From Gorsachius magnificus (Eukaryota > Chordata > Aves > Pelecaniformes > Ardeidae), in assembly GCA_034008185.1 (NCBI GenBank), contig CM067095.1:2712610-2776609 (forward strand): 64,000 bases of DNA. Direction: 5' to 3'. Positions 36,816 to 50,400 of this stretch are shown here, one piece after another. Below the pieces are notes generated by a model. The model was not told the DNA's origin, did not search any database, and was given only the letters and a program-made list of their open reading frames with translations. Position numbers and translations under genes: made by a program. How positions within the stretch are numbered: the stretch's first letter is position 1; every line of letters starts with the position of its first letter.

Positions 36816-37880
36816 CTCTGCTTTATGAACTGTTGTTGGGAAAAAATGCAACAGTTGTAGTTGCTTGTAAAATGCCTGATGTTTTGGTTTGGTGACTTAC
36901 TTTGAAAGGATAGTTGTAAAGGGCTTGCACAAAAAGATTGAGGGCTCTGGGGCTGTGTTACATTTGCTTCAGAATCCAGTTGATATTTAATTTTCTCAAT
37001 TTAACATTCCCGATTAAGTTGAAAGAATAAAATGGATTGATAGATTCTGAAAGTATTACAATTAACTCATAACTCACAGTAGTAATTTCACTGTAGAAAG
37101 TTTAACTTTAGTCCTTTTATCAGCAAGGCAGTTTCAAATACCACTATGCTTTACTGAGTGATGGTCTCAAATCTATAAACAGTGAAGAGAGGTTTTTCTT
37201 TCTTTATGGCTTGTATCTGACACCACATGTGTATGCACTTCACTCCATGAACAGAGGTTTTAAATAATATAATTCCCTATGGCACTCATGCTACTGCTGA
37301 AGACTAAAACCACTGCTTGTTGAAGAAGACTGGACCTTTTGCCTGTTCTTATGACTGCAGGGAATTGAATGTATTTTAACAGCTCCCCTTCCTCATCACT
37401 GGTAACTTCCCCAATAAAACCAGAGTTTTATCTTTTGTCTTCCACAGAAGAACATTTAGAATGGTGGCCTGTTTCTTGTGCAGCTGCCAGCCTGTGTATT
37501 AAGACTTTTTCCAGTGCAGTATCTGTGCAAAAAGCTGTGCAGTATTTGTCGTAAAGGTTTGAGTTAAACTAATGGTTTTCCATTAGCTAGAACCCTTACT
37601 TCTGTGTCATAAGCTGACAAGATAACTTCTATTCAAGATAAACCTGCTTTACCTTAGAAAAAGACCAAGCGTTTCAGCCTCGTGTCTCAGGAACCTTGGG
37701 CTAACTGCTGCTTCATGCCGTGAAACACATGCCTGTGGCTTTATCCTGCTGCAGCTGTGCAGAAATAACTAAGCTGAAAAGAAAAACTTGGCAAATGTTA
37801 TTCAAGGAAGGTTAGTGACTGAGTGGAACATCAATTTACTGACAACTTCATCATTAAAAAAGGTTTATAGAATACTGTAA
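36816..37880. other. Intergenic spacer between VPS29 and KNTC1 3' ends
   Basis: About 1.1 kb of AT-rich sequence without recognisable coding exons, repeats or RNA genes. In particular no FAM216A-like exon was seen. Confidence 0.65.
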
Positions 37881-37900
37881 GGCCAAAATTGATATGTAAG

Positions 37901-37947
37901 TTTATTTGTGCTCACTGTAGTTAAAATTACAATCTATAAAGTTTATT
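37901..37947 (-). terminator. KNTC1: Candidate poly(A) signals of KNTC1
   Basis: TTTATT at 37901-37906 and at 37942-37947 read AATAAA on the minus strand, 420-460 bp past the KNTC1 stop codon. Either would end a short 3' UTR well clear of VPS29. Confidence 0.55.
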
Positions 37948-38363
37948 TTACATGAAGTACACCACTTACAGTTTTAAAAAAAGTTTATCAGTTATTCAAG
38001 GTTATGTTTGTGTGAATGAAATCTTAGAGCGATCCCGACAGCAGACTTAAACATGGAGAAATATAGAAGTAAAGGAAATAAACTTCAGTCCTTCCTAAAA
38101 TATGACCATTACTGTTGAATAGAAACAGGAAAGTCTGCTGTAAATCTCAACTGTTTCAATGAGGATAGAGTGTGGAGAAGAAACAGCCTAGAACAGTTGG
38201 AAAAAAAAAAAAGTAAGTGTGGAAAGCTTGGGGTAGCTTTTGGTAAAAGAGCATTGAGGTTTTAGTTTAATGTTCACCTGACCAGTACAAGTGTTCTCAA
38301 TGCATGGCCCTCATCTTGCCAGTAGAGGGAGAAAAGAAAAGGGTAAATCAAGATCTCGATGAA

Positions 38364-38423
38364 TCAAGATCTTCTCAATGACAATTCTAGTACAGAGGTC
38401 TCCTCTGGTCCATTCAGATACAT
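38364..38423 (-). CDS. KNTC1: KNTC1 exon w37, C-terminus and stop
   Basis: Acceptor TTACCTTCCAG. MYLNGPEETSVLELSLRRS then TGA. The start parallels human KMFLSGLS, but the frame continues about 11 residues past the human end. Confidence 0.85.
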   Translation of the reverse strand: MYLNGPEETSVLELSLRRS

Positions 38424-41400
38424 CTGGAAGGTAAAAGAAAAATATTAATAGTGCTTAGGAAAACCGGATATAATCCAAGACCTGTGAAAGTATTTGAAAA
38501 CATAAAGCTTAGCATAGCACAGATTTGGTTCAAGAAAAATTAATTTGAGTTAATAAAGGGATTGTTATATACAATATATTTTGCTATAATAAATTGGCTA
38601 ATGCATTTTTGCTAAAACTTATGTGAAAGTCTTCCTTTAGGAAAAAAAGCAGCAAATATTGTGTGAGGTACAAAGGTGGTTTGTTTTACCTTCAGATCAG
38701 ATGATAGTACATCTACCAGAGTAGGATTTCCACATTTCTCTTGATATTCTTGAATTAGGGCTGTTGCATCATCGATGCTGTAGGAGGCAGAAGTTTATCA
38801 ACAAGTTTGTCAAGTTCTCTAAAAAGCCAGTTTAGACGATACACACTGAAGTACAAAAATGAGGTACGACCCCACATTTTTGAAGTCTCATAGGCCCCCT
38901 CGTTCCCAGTAGAGGAATGCAAGCCATGACAAGCCTAGCATTTAACCTGTGGCTGTTAATAAAACCAATCTATACTAGAATTTAAACAATTATTTATTGG
39001 TTCCTGTCCCATTTTGACTGCAGGATAAATAGTAACAAAGCAACTTGCAATACTGAGTATTTGGGGTCTAAAATGAAGGTTTGCAGCTGTGCACAATGAG
39101 CCTAAGTGCTTAGTCACTGATTGAGAACTGCCCTGCAGTAGGTTCAGTGGTAACACCCTTTGCTTTATTTAAGTGGAACACGAGAGGTGTTTCTAACCTT
39201 AGAAAACTTAGCAGCCAGCCTACTAATTCCTAAGTCTTCAGTACAGGCAGTTCATTTATTTTTTTCAGAGTGTTCTCATTGCAGAAGCTGTGACTACGTG
39301 ATGCAACTAAGCTGAATTCATCTGAAGGTATGGTGAAGTGATTCAAAGCAAAAGTGTTTGCTTTTTCAGTCAGGTTACTTCTGCTATTTTAACTGCATTT
39401 GATCTGTCTGCCAGTCCAGGCTCAGTAAGCTGTTACTTTGGCTTGAATGACGCTGTAAAACTCTGTCCTAAGTATGCAAAGTAGTCAGGTGAGATTTTTA
39501 TTTTATTTTGTTATTTAACTTAGCAATACTTTAAAAATTCTTGGAGACTAGGCACTAGAAAATCTCCACGGCTTCAAATAAAGGAGAGATTTAATTTCTG
39601 TAATTGTTATCAGTCGTGCATCACCTGTTTTATTAACTTACCGGTTCTTTTTGGCAAAATATTCCACCAGTTCTTTCATTCGGTGAGTATTCATCAGTTG
39701 TTGCTTCAGCAGTGGAAAATACTTAGTTTTCAATAACTTTTCATATAGCTTCTCATTTATGATGCTGTCCAAAACCAAAGATCTGATCTGTAGATTTAAG
39801 TTTTAGTAAGGAAAAAGTATTAATATTTTAACTATTAACAAATTTGCTTTTGAATGAAGAGAGCTCAGATTTTTCTTATTAGAGTCCCATAGAGCAGGAT
39901 TTTTTTGAAAATTTAGTGCTGTGAAATGGCAGATTTTAGGAAGACTAATCTCAGATTTGAGTAGGGGAACGAGTTAAGAAACTTACCCTTAGGAAGGTAG
40001 CCCAAGGCAAGAGAGAGTGCAGTTTCATAAGCCCTTTGGCCTTTCTGTTTAAAATGTCTATTTAGAACAATAAAGTCCTACTGCTGCAAACAATGCCCTC
40101 CTACAAATGGGGGCAACCTGTAATGCAGCACAGTGCATAACTACAGGAAGCTTTGTGGTTGCACAACATCAATAAAAATGCAAAAATCCCTGCAAACGTT
40201 GCTATATTTTAGAAGTGTGCGTTATGTCAACTAATGCTTGGCACGATCACGAGAGAGAGGGAAGAGGTTCTGTGTACACTTATCTATCAAAAAAAGTCAA
40301 AGGCAAGTGAAGTAAATTTTATTTATTTACCTGAGAAGCAAATGCCACTACTTCTCCGGTGTTCATGTGTTCATCTATTTGTTGCAGTACAGTCTCTGTG
40401 TTGCATGTAGATAAGAAACCCTTGCAAAAATAAGTTAAAAACATTAATATTCTGGGAATTACTAAAGTAGAAACATTCCCTTCAGAGCAAGCATTTGATT
40501 TATTCAGGAACAATATTTGGAAATTCTAGGTACAAACATGAAAGGATCAAACCAGGATCTGTGCAGTTTGAAAGAGAAGTACTCATTGCTTTTAACTATC
40601 AACGGGTATTTTCTTTATTGCTGTAGATGTTCTAGATTTTTTTTTTTGACTAATTGCCAGCAGACTACACGTCTGTCTTACACTAATGCTGTAATTTGGG
40701 TCAAATCTTTCTGAGCTTTAATGACTGGAAGTCTTAAGAATTTAAGATGCCTTTACCAATGTCAGTTTGCTTAGACAGATATGGGAACAGCCTACAATGC
40801 TTCATCTGGGAGAACAATGCAGAGCACAAATTAATGGAAACAAATGTGAGGAGAAAGGAAGCTGTCTGGATACACGAATAGCAAGACATCGCTTTAAGGC
40901 AAAAGGTTTACATCAGAACTTGTGATGCATATCAAGCGTCTTTCTAAGAAGTTAGGAGCTTTCAACTCAACACTTTTCCAAAGTAGGATTCTGTAGTTTC
41001 CTTACAATCTACTGTGAAACTAGCCCACTGGTAGCTTCTCGGCAATTATATATGTTACCATAACTTCACACTGCTCTAGCAGGTATATGGCTATGGCTTG
41101 GGTTTTGTTGGGTTTTATGGCTGCGATCCCATAAGATATCCTCAAAAGGCAAAGTCATGTGACAAAGCTGCTGAGGATCACTTGAAGCTAGCTGGCTTTG
41201 ATTTTTTTTAGAGGGGGGAAAAAAAAAAGCGGAAGTGTTCACATGATCCCTTTCAGAAGGATGAATTCAGGGCAATAGCCTTTGTGGGTGGGAAATGCCA
41301 ACCAGCTGTCAGCAGTGACATATTTAAACAAGATGGGGGATTATAGGTTACCACCTTTCACAGTCTCTGCTGAACATAACATGCTTAAAGACATTTCCCT

Positions 41401-44400
41401 TGCACAGAGAGAATGCCAAACTTATGATTTACCTGAATTTGCTGCTCCCGCTTCTCAGACTGAGGAATCAGCAACAGGCACCCCAAAGCAAAAGCTGGAA
41501 GGTCCAACTGTGCATATTGCTTAGCTATTCCGATGACATCCAAGTCAGCCAGAACAGGACACCTTAGAATAAGATTAGGAGTGAAGTTCTCAGCTATGAT
41601 ATGTAGAACTGGATGGCTTAGTACTGTCGACAAAACTTCACTGAGATTTTTAAGTCAGATAGAACAATACATTTTTACCTCATCTTATTTTCAGAAATGG
41701 CCAAGCTATGAGAGTTGAAGTTTCACAGAACACAAATGCATGATGATTTTCTAGCTTGGGGAAAAAACCCCTCCAGTTTCTCTTTCTCAATACCCAAGGC
41801 CCTGTTTTGAGGGGAAGTGTTGGCCAACTGCCCAGAGTAATGCTTTGGTACATATGTATATGCACAGTAGGGTAGCCATCTTCAGCTGGATCCCTTTCCA
41901 GTATTTCCCAATTAACTTTTGGTTCAAGTCAGGGTCTCTAGGCTCTGGTTGTTCTCTTGGGCAAGTCAGAGCATTGTGGTGAATAAGATAATGATTCATT
42001 GTGCTTTTTATACATTGTAAAGGCAATGAAAAACTGGTTTATGCATAGAGTGCTTTGGAATATTAATACCATAGGTTAACTGTGTTTGTAGATGTGCAGC
42101 TGTTAGATTTTTGTCATGTCTGATTTATTCTTTGTAGGAAAAGGAATTCTTTCTCTCTTACACTCTGTGCTAATGTTTTGGGAAATGTGCTATATTTTGG
42201 GCTAAGAAAAATATTAATTGGACTTTTAGGGTTGACCATGAGTCCTTTAAAAATGTCAGGACAGGAACAGATACCCCTCATGGGGGCAGTGACTGGGCAA
42301 ATAAGTTGTTTTTCAGCAGTGTGTGAGGCTGATTCTGAGCCCCAATTCAGAGAGCAGTTCCCAGGACAGTTTAAACAGTCAAGGTACTGAGTTACAGCAC
42401 ATGCTGTCAGTCTCCAGGCAAGCACAGAATTTCTGTTTTGGTACATGCCCTGATCCTGTCCTTCCCACAAGAGGCAAAAGGTTCTTCCTCATGCCTCGGG
42501 TTCCCCAGTTTTCAGAGGTCCTTTGTGTGTTCTAGGGCAGGCTGTTGGATGAGAAATTACAAACGGGTGTTCCCACTCAAACTAATACAAATGTGGGTGT
42601 ACTATCTACTTACTTGAGCAGAATCACAAAACACTCGCAACATTCCTCTAACTGTTTAGGACTTGGTGGACATGAAGCTAAGAAATAAAGAAAACATCAT
42701 AAAGTAAATATATAACCAAGTTACTATACAAACATGATAACAAGTAACAACCCTACCTGTGAGAAATGGTGACAGAACTACACTTCGCCAAGCTCGACTG
42801 AAGTTGGGAATCTGTTGACAACAAAGTTTTAAAGCCAAACACAGTTGTAACTAAGTGTACTTGTAAACACAGACACACAGATATCCTGACCCACTGTAGG
42901 TGGAAGAAGCCTGTAATTTTTTTTTTCTTTTTATCCTGGATAAATTATTCCCTAACATTGCTTTCCTCACCTCGTAGTCTAAGAAGTAGTTGTATTTTGA
43001 CTTACGGTAAAATTATTCTGTCCAACTTTACAAACCCCTCCAAGTAAGTGTTTACTGATGGAACCACAAATACAAAATATGCTATTTCAGTGATTAATAA
43101 TGATATTAATCTGCATGTTGCATTGTCATAAAAATAATAATTCAAAATCTTTCCATGCATCGCACTTCATGGCATAGATGGCTGCCATTCACACATGCAA
43201 AATAGGATGCCAAATGGTTAAGTGAAAAAAAAAATCAGGAGTCACAGAATATTTGCTTACCTCCCATAATGAATGAATCCCAGTAATTGCTGTCAAAACT
43301 CTTCTTAGATATTGAATCTGAAAAAAAAAACCCCCTTCATTATAAAATGCCACAGTGGTTTTTGAAGACTTGGCAATAATCTACAGAACTGCGTTATGCT
43401 TCTTGTCTTGTCTGCAGGACGCAAACTTACAGCTCCTCAAGGTACCTCTGTGTGTTTGGGAGGAGTAACTGATGCATATGGAAATATGATTTATAGTTTA
43501 GGAAATTAAATTATCACAAGCAGTAGTAGCATATGTTGTCTCAGTAAATACCCAAGAATTCCAGTAGTCTTAATACAACTGGTGCTAAAGTTTATGATCC
43601 CAACTTCTTTGCTATTAGTACCTATATCTCGTTAGATTAAAACTAGGTTCAATACCTGCTTCTGATACAACCACGTGGCCAGGTACATCTGTTACCTCCT
43701 TAGGCCATAGCAACATTATACAAAGTTGGGCAATCAGAGGTAATTAAGATTCTGAATGATAAAAATCAGGATTATTATCATAATAAATACATTTTAGGGG
43801 TAATATTTTTGTGTGTGTATACATATACACATAAGTATATACATATAAGCACAGTTTGTGCATATGTGTGTATATATTCGCACACACAAATGTGCGTATT
43901 ATGTTGTAAAATTGTAGGATCATAGAATCGTTTAGGTTGGAAAAGACCTTTAAGATCATCAAGTCCAACCGTTAACCTAACCCTGCCATTCCATCACTAA
44001 ACCCTGTCTCTAAGCACCTCATCTACCCATCTTTCAAATACCTCCAGGGATGGGGACTCAACCACTTAACATGAAGAAATTTTTCAATTTATTATCATAG
44101 GATTTACTCTTGCCATTTGAAAGGCTTTGTGCCTTTAAAAAATATAACTAGAACAATTAATTCTTAAGTGGTACTGCTAAAATACAAATTCCTCAAAGCT
44201 TCATCAGTTCAGTATTTAAGAGCCCAGAGTAACCATGTAAATTATCAATTGTTCACAGCAAGCTTACAGTTTATGTATCTATCGCGTTCTTTAGGAATCA
44301 GGATAAAGCCTCACTACAGAGCTTCATGCTTTAAAATTCCTTACCATATTGAAGCCAAGGAGTTTCTGTAGTAGGCCGTTCCACAGTTGGGAATCGTATA

Positions 44401-47400
44401 CTTTGTATTCCAGACTGAGTTCTGTCACCAGCCTAACAGCCTAAGGGGAAAAAAAGGGCACATTGTATTTTAATATGCATTCATGATCTTCAAACCTTTA
44501 CTGCTTGCCAGCATAATTTTAGATTTTTACAGCATTACTGGAACCCTTAACTCTACAGCTATTCTAAAGGTATATACCTGTTAATATTTAATTCATATTA
44601 AAGTAATATGTATGAGTCCAAGCAACTTAAAAAAACCAAACACACACTACCCCCCAAAAAAACAGGCTTCTGCACCAAAGTTCTTGTTTCCCAGACAGTG
44701 AGAGGCAATGGGTACACAAAAGTGGGCAAGTACTAGGGAATCAATAAGTGATGGGCAGTAGTCAGCTCATCAACAGTTTGTTGGGTTTTTTTTATTTTTT
44801 GTGACTCTGAAAGAGAAGTCTTTGGGGTAACTGCGTATTTGTTAGTATTTTAAAATAGAATTATGAGTAGCATATCATGAGTGGTGTATGAATGGGGCAG
44901 AGTACATTGGAAAAACATCTTTAGAAGTGTATGTGCTATGTAGAAAGGTGTACATTTCACACAACCTGTAACAAACAAACAGAAAATGACAAAGGATGTA
45001 AAAATCATACCGTGGGTTCATGGCTGTGATTTTTCCATAGCCCTTTAATCATTCCTTCTTTAGGACTCTTATGAAATGATTCATAAGTATATGGAATATT
45101 CAAGATTTCAAACTCTGCCAGATAAACGCAGCATTTTAGAAAATACCTGTAAAAAAGTCCCCGTCCCCCCCCCCCAACAGGAGTTAATGATATTTACAGT
45201 AATTATTATAATATAACTCACATAATCAAGCTCAGGATAATATCGGAAAAGTGTTGTTCCATTGCTTAAAAATAAAAAAAAGGAGAAAAAAAAATAGACC
45301 GTACTTATGAAGGAGATCTTAATCAAGTAAAAAACTTTCTGGTAATTGCTTAGGGAAACCTCGTTCACCTGAATGATGGATGGCTTGGATCATCTTTAGA
45401 GATAAACCAGTTACTGTAACTCTTAGAACTAAAATCTCATTCATACACAGAGAGTGCATATTTACAGAAACCCATATGTTGCTATTTGGCATGACGTACA
45501 CTGAAAACATCACTTTCTATTAAAAAGGCCATAATTCCAGATTACCAGCATAGAAATTCTATTCTAGATTTTTTTCTAAGGAAGTTCTACAGATATTTTC
45601 AGAGAAACAACATTATTCTGCTGGGATTTTGGTTCCTTACTCTTACAAAGAACTATGTCTATGCAAGATGACCGGTTCTGAACTCTAACAAACAGAGTAC
45701 TATATGTATGGTTAGGAGAAAATGCTTCAGTTACTAGAGAAGTAACTGCAATCTATGCAAAATGGAATGAAGTATTTTCCAAATAACGTCATACTGCTTT
45801 CAGGTTTACAAATTAGGATTGTGATTTCTGGATGGCATGACAGTGAAGTTAAAAGATCTCGTTATGCTCTTCAGAAATAGATTTTAAAAGTTCAAAAAAC
45901 AGATTAGTAAAAAACAAATCTCAAAATATCATATATTTCTTCCCAATGGCTGTTAAAGACCAAAAAACCCCCATCATTATTAAGGAACACCTTGAAGAAA
46001 AGTCATCTTACTTTACTTTCTCAATGGGTTTCTTGAAGAGTGATTCCACAGTGTTGGTATCTGCCAGATAGAGCAGACATTTAAGTGCTCTGCTCCTGTG
46101 AGCAAATGTCAACTGAGTAACGCCAATGGGCTAGGAGGGGGGGAAAAAAACAACACAGGGAAAAGTCACAACAATTGGCTGGACAACTAGAAAGGAAGTT
46201 ATATATGTCTAGTGTGATCATTCCTAAGTGTGGGGGTTTTTTTATTTATTCATTTAGTGGAAATATATGCTAAGTAACAGACTGGTTCACATTCAGCTTT
46301 TACAATAACCAGCTGAAATATTTGTCAACTTCAAAGAACGCTGCTAAACCAGGTGGTTTTCTAGATTTAAGACTATTAATGCAGGCAAGAAAAATGTGAC
46401 CTATAGTATCACAAATACATTTAGTAAGCGTGAAAGACTGAAGGTTAAGGTTCTGCTAAAATAAATTTCACCACTTAGCTTTAATTCCACCCAAAGTGAG
46501 CCGATGTACTACACTAGCTTAAAGCACATTCTAGGAAATGTTTAATGAAGTTATTTTCAGATAATATACAATAAATTTAGAAAACCCAGAGTTCAAGGGC
46601 TGCTCTTGGCAGTCGATAGCAAAATTGCATGAACACCACAGTTTTACTCCAAAGGCAGGGAGGAAAGAAACATAGAGCTCATATGGATATATAAACTATC
46701 CAAAGCACAAATACAAAGGCCTTAAGTTGAAACCTGTACAGTTAAGCAGACAAAAATTAAGCAGGTAAAAATTCATAAGTAGCAAGCTAAACCAAGAATT
46801 TAGAAACTTACAGATGTGGCAGATGTTGTAACTGCAAAAAGCATTCTTGAACTATAATCCATTGGACGTGACTGAAGAAGATATATAACTCTGCAAAAAT
46901 GCATTTGTTTTTAATACAAGTACAGCATAGCTACTGAAATACAATGCATCAATATCCCTTCAAATGTAAATATATTTCCCTGTCAAAAAGATTAAGGATA
47001 AAAGACTCCAAGGTTATGGAAAACGAGGAGAAAACCTCCAAATTGCTACTCTTAAGCAGGCACTTACACCTGTAAGGTATTGCAAACGGCATTTCACTGC
47101 ATAAATAAGTATTTGATGATTCAAAATTGATGTCACCAGGAAGTGAAAATAAGAACACAACAGTGATTTGTAAATAGCACATATTGCTAGGTTTCTTGAA
47201 AAAGCCAGGTATAGTTACGCTTGCAAATTAACAACAATTTGCCATGTTATATGTGAGACAACACACATACCTTCGGAGTTCTTCATCTTCCTGTACATCT
47301 CCAAAGATTTCTCGAGTTTTCTTTAAAAAGACATGAAAATCTAGTTGTGAGTTTTCCAAACTGTTTGGATAAATAACTGGGTCATATCCTTGCTTAAACC

Positions 47401-50400
47401 CTGTCTTAAAAGCTGGGCACCCCTGCTAATGCAGCCAAGGAAAGGAATCCTGGTTTTATCAGTCCTTTCTTTATTTAACTGTGTGCTTGGCAGCCAACAC
47501 CATTCCTCAGCCTGCTACTGGGTATTCCGAGGCAATGCCTGCTCCCTGCCCTTTCTCACCCAGCAGCAATTAACCCTCTGTTAGCCAAGTTGCAAAAGGA
47601 GAGGCTTCATTCTCCTTCTGATTCTAGAATCAGTGTTTGATGAGGCTAATATATTTACAACTCCTTTAGGCTGGCTATGCAACTTTACTGCAGCACCAAA
47701 GATAAGATTTTAATCTCTACACAGAGCGAAGGGGAAGCGTTTCAAATGATTCTCACTAGAGACAGTGGTGTGCAACAATATTAGAAAGGTATTTAAATTG
47801 TTAGTAGTCTGAATTCAGACGCATCTTACGTAGATGCATGAATACTAAAGGCAAATTGTGAAAAATAACCTTAGTCTTTTGAACAAGTGACAAAAATATA
47901 CATATTTTATGTAATTGGTCATTTTTCTCTAAAACCAAATCTCCAGTGATGACTTACTTCTGAGGGCAGTATACTTGGACACAGCCATTTATCCAGCAGT
48001 TTATCCCAAATTTTGTTCATATCCAAATTGTTGATTTCGGCTATCTCCTTAGCTGCCATATGGATATCTACATAAATAGGTAGAGACAATGTATTTACAA
48101 ACTATTATTACCTTGCTTAGCGTTTTTAAAAGAACTTCTTTTTTTTTTCCTTTAAAACTATATTATGGATACTCACCTGGATAATCTCTGCCAGCTGGAT
48201 TTTGGATTCTTTGGTCTATACTGTGGTGTTCATATAGTAAAATTATAAGATTATAAGATTTGCTGGTTTCCCAATAGACTTTAAATGCTCTCCAGTGTTC
48301 AAGTTATGTGTTATTAGAACATTTTCTGTTGCTGATCGCTTATATTGCATAAATAATTTCTTCTGTAGGACTTTTGCTTTTTCATGTGAATCATCCTTTA
48401 GCAAAACACCAGAGTTTTACATAAAACAACCTCCTTTTACTCAAAAGCACTAGAAAAATCATCTTAACTTTTTACGGTCTAAAACATCGAACTGGGTAGC
48501 AAGACCTGTTCTACAGCTGTGTCCCCATACCTGTATCTACAGGTATTTTTCCTGTAAACAGATGGTATTAACCATGCTGCTCTAGCAAGAAAACATTTTG
48601 AAAAAAAAATTGTAAACAAAGGTATGTTGTGAAAAAGCCAAATAAAATATGTACCACATGCACCCATATGTAACATTAAGACATTTTGAGGTAAGATGGA
48701 GAAGAAAAAAGGTTTAATATTAAACCTTGGCTGCTAGAATTAGTTTAATTTTGGCACAATTCTCTTCAAAGATGTGACTGAGTATCAGAGAACTATTTAG
48801 TGTTCATTGTGTCCCAACAACTCCATGGCAAGTTTGATATTTATAAGCAAGGGTGACACTCTTATTCATGTCTCCCTACCAATCATGTAAAAAATGAGCC
48901 AGAGAATCAAGCCAAAGCAGACGTCCTATATGTATACTACTACAAATAGCTAAAGAGTCTTGGAACTCAAAGCAAAAGTTAATAATGCTATTGATCTAAC
49001 AGCTGGAACAGATTCCAACTTGTTCTCTTGCAGCTAGAAAAATGCACACAACAGGAGAAAGAACAAATTATTCTTCCGTAAAACGGTATATTTTTTTGTC
49101 TAGTCTCCAAGAACTGTAAGCCTAATTTTTGCTAGGTTGTGAATAGGAGAATGTTACTGGACAGAGAGGGCTCTTCTGAGGGGTCACTTCCCCAAAAGAA
49201 AGTACTACCCATACCAGGGTTGGTTAAGGTACAATTTACACGCCACTATCCAAAACACCAAAAGACAAAACAGTGACATAAGTACCTGACTGTAAAACAA
49301 CAGTTTTGCAAGCAGTTTATCATTACCTTAGCTGTAGTATTCTTTAGCCATTTCTCAGCTAGATAGAGACAGAATTTCAATGCCTGAATCTGGTCAGGAC
49401 CTTTTTTAAAGAAGAAAAGGGGGGGAAAGGAAGTAAATAAAGTTAAGTTTTCATTAATCCTTTCTACAGTATACAGAATATCCATTGTATTTCAAAGAAT
49501 TTTTTTTAAAATCCAGAAGCTATTCTAAATATTAGGAAAGCTCTTGTACCCAAAGAGCAAAAAAAATACTATCTATTTGGATTCAGATAATAAGAGAAGC
49601 TAGCTTAAATTTGGCTGAAATATTTGCTTTTGGTGGAAAACTTCTCTGAAGATGGCACGAACATGCAGAAACATCAAGCAAGACAGCATGGTTTAAAAAG
49701 AGAGAAAAAAGAATTTAATAGCGATGCTGTGTTATAAAATGACTGTTGTTCTAGCCTACTGTTCAAAATTAGGTGTAGGAGACAATTGCAGTTTTATTCT
49801 CAAACTTCCCTGGGTTTTATCCAAGAATACTGATAAAATGTCTGGTTACAGGCTAGCTTTTCTCCTTCTTGTCTTTTCTGTTCTCCTCCTCCCATTACTT
49901 CACCCCTCAAGTCATCACATAGACACCTTACCTGTTGGAAATTCTTGTGCAATCTTGTGAGCAATAGCTACAGCCCACTCTGGATTAATTATTGACAGCA
50001 GATACGACTGAATTGTCTGCACAGTTTTAGTTGTTTCCTTGTTAACAACTGATGTATATCCAGTGTTTCTCATTTCAAATATTTTTGGTTTCAATTTTTT
50101 TTCAAAGACGTGTCGAGCTGCAGACATGTGTAAGGTATCCAGCGAAACCTAGAAAAACATTGAAATAGATTAAGAGTTGTCAGAAGTTCTATAGTGAGGC
50201 CGAAATCATGCAAAAGAAAGACGAAAGCTCTTTTTTTCTGTGTGGGAAAAAGAATAATTTTGAAATAAATCCTTTCAAGATGCTACTTTACCTTCATTAG
50301 TTTGGAAATCAACAGAAGTGTTGGGAAGGATTCCTCACTGAGCTCTGCAGCTGAAAGGAAAAAGACAGCTCTCTAGGATAGTATCACAGTCCACTTGCAG

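Noticed and set aside
42114..42535. Cluster of overlapping open frames on both strands in a KNTC1 intron
   Set aside because: No recognised protein and no consistent strand or frame. I could not match it to a known repeat, and it may just be a stop-poor stretch.
45229..45262. Possible KNTC1 exon between exons w27 and w28
   Set aside because: It has a pyrimidine tract and AG, but w27 and w28 already join in phase and in homology (EKV-K-YFLKCC), leaving no room for another exon.
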